Shown here piece by piece: positions 6,404 to 7,751 of a DNA stretch of 7,751 nucleotides. Positions within the stretch are counted from its first letter, which is position 1; each line of letters opens with the position of its first letter. The position numbers and the translations under genes were made by a program. Location of the stretch: positions 1 to 7,751 of the forward strand of contig NZ_CALIBB010000289.1 in NCBI RefSeq assembly GCF_938045595.1, read 5' to 3'. The notes under the pieces were generated by a model that saw nothing but the letters and a program-made list of their open reading frames with translations, made no database searches and was not told the DNA's origin. Source of the stretch: an uncultured Campylobacter sp. GTDB lineage: Bacteria > Campylobacterota > Campylobacteria > Campylobacterales > Campylobacteraceae.

Positions 6404-7644
6404 CTTGATTCTTTTACATCATCAACTTTTCTATCACTCGATGAATTTATATATTTATAATAGTTAGCGACAAGCGTAAATATAGTTATAGAAAATATCA
6501 TAAAAAACGACCAACGGCTCTTAGAAATTACAAAAGTGGAATTTAAAAAGGAAAATGCATAAAAAACACTAAATGCACCGATCAATATAAAAGTTCCTTT
6601 TCTATAAACATTATAAAGGATACTAAAAAATAGTGTAATGGCAAACCCAAATCCAACAATTCCTTGCTCTGCAAGTATATCCATCCAAGGGCTATGCGCA
6701 TGTTCAACCATTTTATTTTGTTCCTTATCTATTTCGTAACTTTCAAATTCCGGTTTATAGTAATCGAATTGTCTATATTTAAAATTTTTAAAACCTACAC
6801 CTAATATAGGATTATCTTTGAACTCTTCTATAGCAGTTTTCCAAATAGCCACCCTAAGGTGCTTTTGATTCTCGAATGGATGCGCTAAAGAAATCAACCT
6901 ATCCTGTAATTTATCGCTATTAAAGGCTATAGAAATCACACATGCACATAAAACAGCCAACATAATAAAAGCTGTTTTTCTATAAGGGCTAGTCCAAACT
7001 ATTATAGGGATAAACACGGAAAGCAATAATAAAGGACCCCTGGAGCCGCTTAGCGGAACAGCTATTAAAATTCCAAAAAGAGCCGAGCCGTATAGAATGT
7101 AATGAGATGAAGAGCGATCTTTCAAGCTAAGCATAGCCCCAAACACTCCAACATAAAGAGGTAAGATAAAAGGGAAAATTCTGCTATTGCTAGAAAAAAA
7201 TATATCGGTCGCCCTACCATCCAAAATCGGAACGCCAAAAATATTATAGCCTATAAGAAATTGTAGCAGTGCATTGAATGCAACGAATAAAACAATATAA
7301 GTTTGAAATTTAAAAAATCTTTCTAATTTATCCTTGGAATCAAGATATGTCTTAATTGCCAAATACAAAAGTACCCATAAGAATAAAACTCCTGCAGCAC
7401 TAATAATGCCATCTTTATGCGTTGCCCAAATTACACTAGACAGCATATATATACACCAAATAGACATAAATATAAAAAATTTATCTTTAAACACGCAAAA
7501 TAAGCGCTCCTTAAAAGTATGGAATAGAAATATAACTACTATTAGGGCGCTGAAGACATTATAAGACTTACCTACAAAAAGACTTAAAGACAATATATAT
7601 AATAAATATCCCATGATCTTTTCATAGCTAAATTTTGATAACAT
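6400..7644 (-). CDS. O-antigen ligase / Wzy-like membrane protein (Wzy_C family)
   Basis: This is a 414-residue, strongly hydrophobic protein with about ten or more predicted membrane spans and one long hydrophilic loop at roughly 243-325. Family signatures are S-G-S-R-G-P at 199-204 (conserved Arg 202), R264 and W268 followed by N-P-I-L-G-V-G at 278-284, and H-A-H-S-P-W at 315-320 with E326 and G328 beyond. H317 in the long periplasmic loop matches the His that is essential in WaaL ligases. It would join or polymerise undecaprenyl-linked glycan in the periplasm. Ligase and polymerase cannot be separated from sequence alone. The ATG has AAGGA at 6 bases and a -10 box shortly upstream, so it is probably the first gene of the cassette. 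It is far more AT-rich than its neighbours (6901-6960 has 20 G/C in 60; 7321-7380 has 17), a possible sign of transfer. Confidence 0.87.
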   Translation of the reverse strand: MLSKFSYEKIMGYLLYILSLSLFVGKSYNVFSALIVVIFLFHTFKERLFCVFKDKFFIFMSIWCIYMLSSVIWATHKDGIISAAGVLFLWVLLYLAIKTYLDSKDKLERFFKFQTYIVLFVAFNALLQFLIGYNIFGVPILDGRATDIFFSSNSRIFPFILPLYVGVFGAMLSLKDRSSSHYILYGSALFGILIAVPLSGSRGPLLLLSVFIPIIVWTSPYRKTAFIMLAVLCACVISIAFNSDKLQDRLISLAHPFENQKHLRVAIWKTAIEEFKDNPILGVGFKNFKYRQFDYYKPEFESYEIDKEQNKMVEHAHSPWMDILAEQGIVGFGFAITLFFSILYNVYRKGTFILIGAFSVFYAFSFLNSTFVISKSRWSFFMIFSITIFTLVANYYKYINSSSDRKVDDVKESR

Positions 7645-7751
7645 TCATTTTCCTTTCTTATATTTCATCTTATTATATTATCAAAATCTTCTAAAAATTG
7701 AACTAGAAAATAGTGGTGTTTAACACTTATGATTTTATAATAAACATCAAT
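7645..7751 (-). promoter_or_regulatory. Upstream region and probable promoter of the glycan cassette
   Basis: The minus strand contains TATAAT, an exact -10 match, at 7672-7677. It lies 27 bases before the ATG, giving a leader of about 20 bases with its ribosome binding site at 7651-7655. A poor -35 candidate (TTCAAT, 7697-7702) lies 19 bases upstream; Campylobacter promoters often lack a conserved -35. An 11-base dyad GTGTT-T-AACAC at 7716-7726 lies further upstream and might be an operator or chance. No ORF of note is in this stretch. Confidence 0.6.

Noticed and set aside
7630..7648. Alternative ATG at 7648 for the ligase-like gene
   Set aside because: That frame reads six codons and stops; the ATG at 7644 opens the long frame with the membrane protein.
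1..7751. CRISPR arrays, tRNA/rRNA genes, transposase remnants, toxin-antitoxin pairs
   Set aside because: No regularly spaced repeats, no cloverleaf-like sequence, and no ORF with transposase or toxin motifs on either strand.

Overview
The window looks like chromosomal DNA of a Campylobacterota member, most likely a Campylobacter of the higher-GC group. I base this on the dense AAATTT/AAAATTTT words, the AAGGA-type ribosome binding sites, the small-type PurL, and a purL gene followed directly by a membrane-anchored DnaJ-like gene. From memory, that gene pair also occurs in C. jejuni (Cj0955c-Cj0954c). I cannot name the species.

All seven genes lie on the minus strand, so transcription runs from the right end to the left. 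At the right is a three-gene surface-glycan cassette behind a recognisable promoter: an O-antigen ligase/polymerase-like membrane protein, a polysaccharide deacetylase, and a WaaE-like family 2 glycosyltransferase. Each junction is a 4-base ATGA overlap, so the three are probably translated as a coupled set. The cassette probably builds or modifies the lipooligosaccharide/lipopolysaccharide core. The first gene is much more AT-rich than the rest and lacks their AAATTT enrichment, which suggests separate acquisition.

In the middle, after a 64-base gap, is purL (purine synthesis, FGAM synthase). Three bases after its stop comes a DjlA-like co-chaperone: an N-terminal membrane helix, a TerB-like domain, a Gly/Ser/Tyr-rich low-complexity linker, and a C-terminal J domain with HPD.

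At the left is a tandem set of three small lipoprotein genes, separated from the djlA-like gene by 153 bases and from each other by 14-17 bases; the third runs off the window. The first two have nearly identical signal peptides and leaders (about 74 bp of direct repeat) but strongly diverged mature parts that keep an H-x-D-G-[IV]-C motif and a C-terminal Cys-Arg. Their function is unknown. No RNA genes, insertion sequences, CRISPR arrays or origins were seen, and no gene-free stretch exceeds 300 bases.
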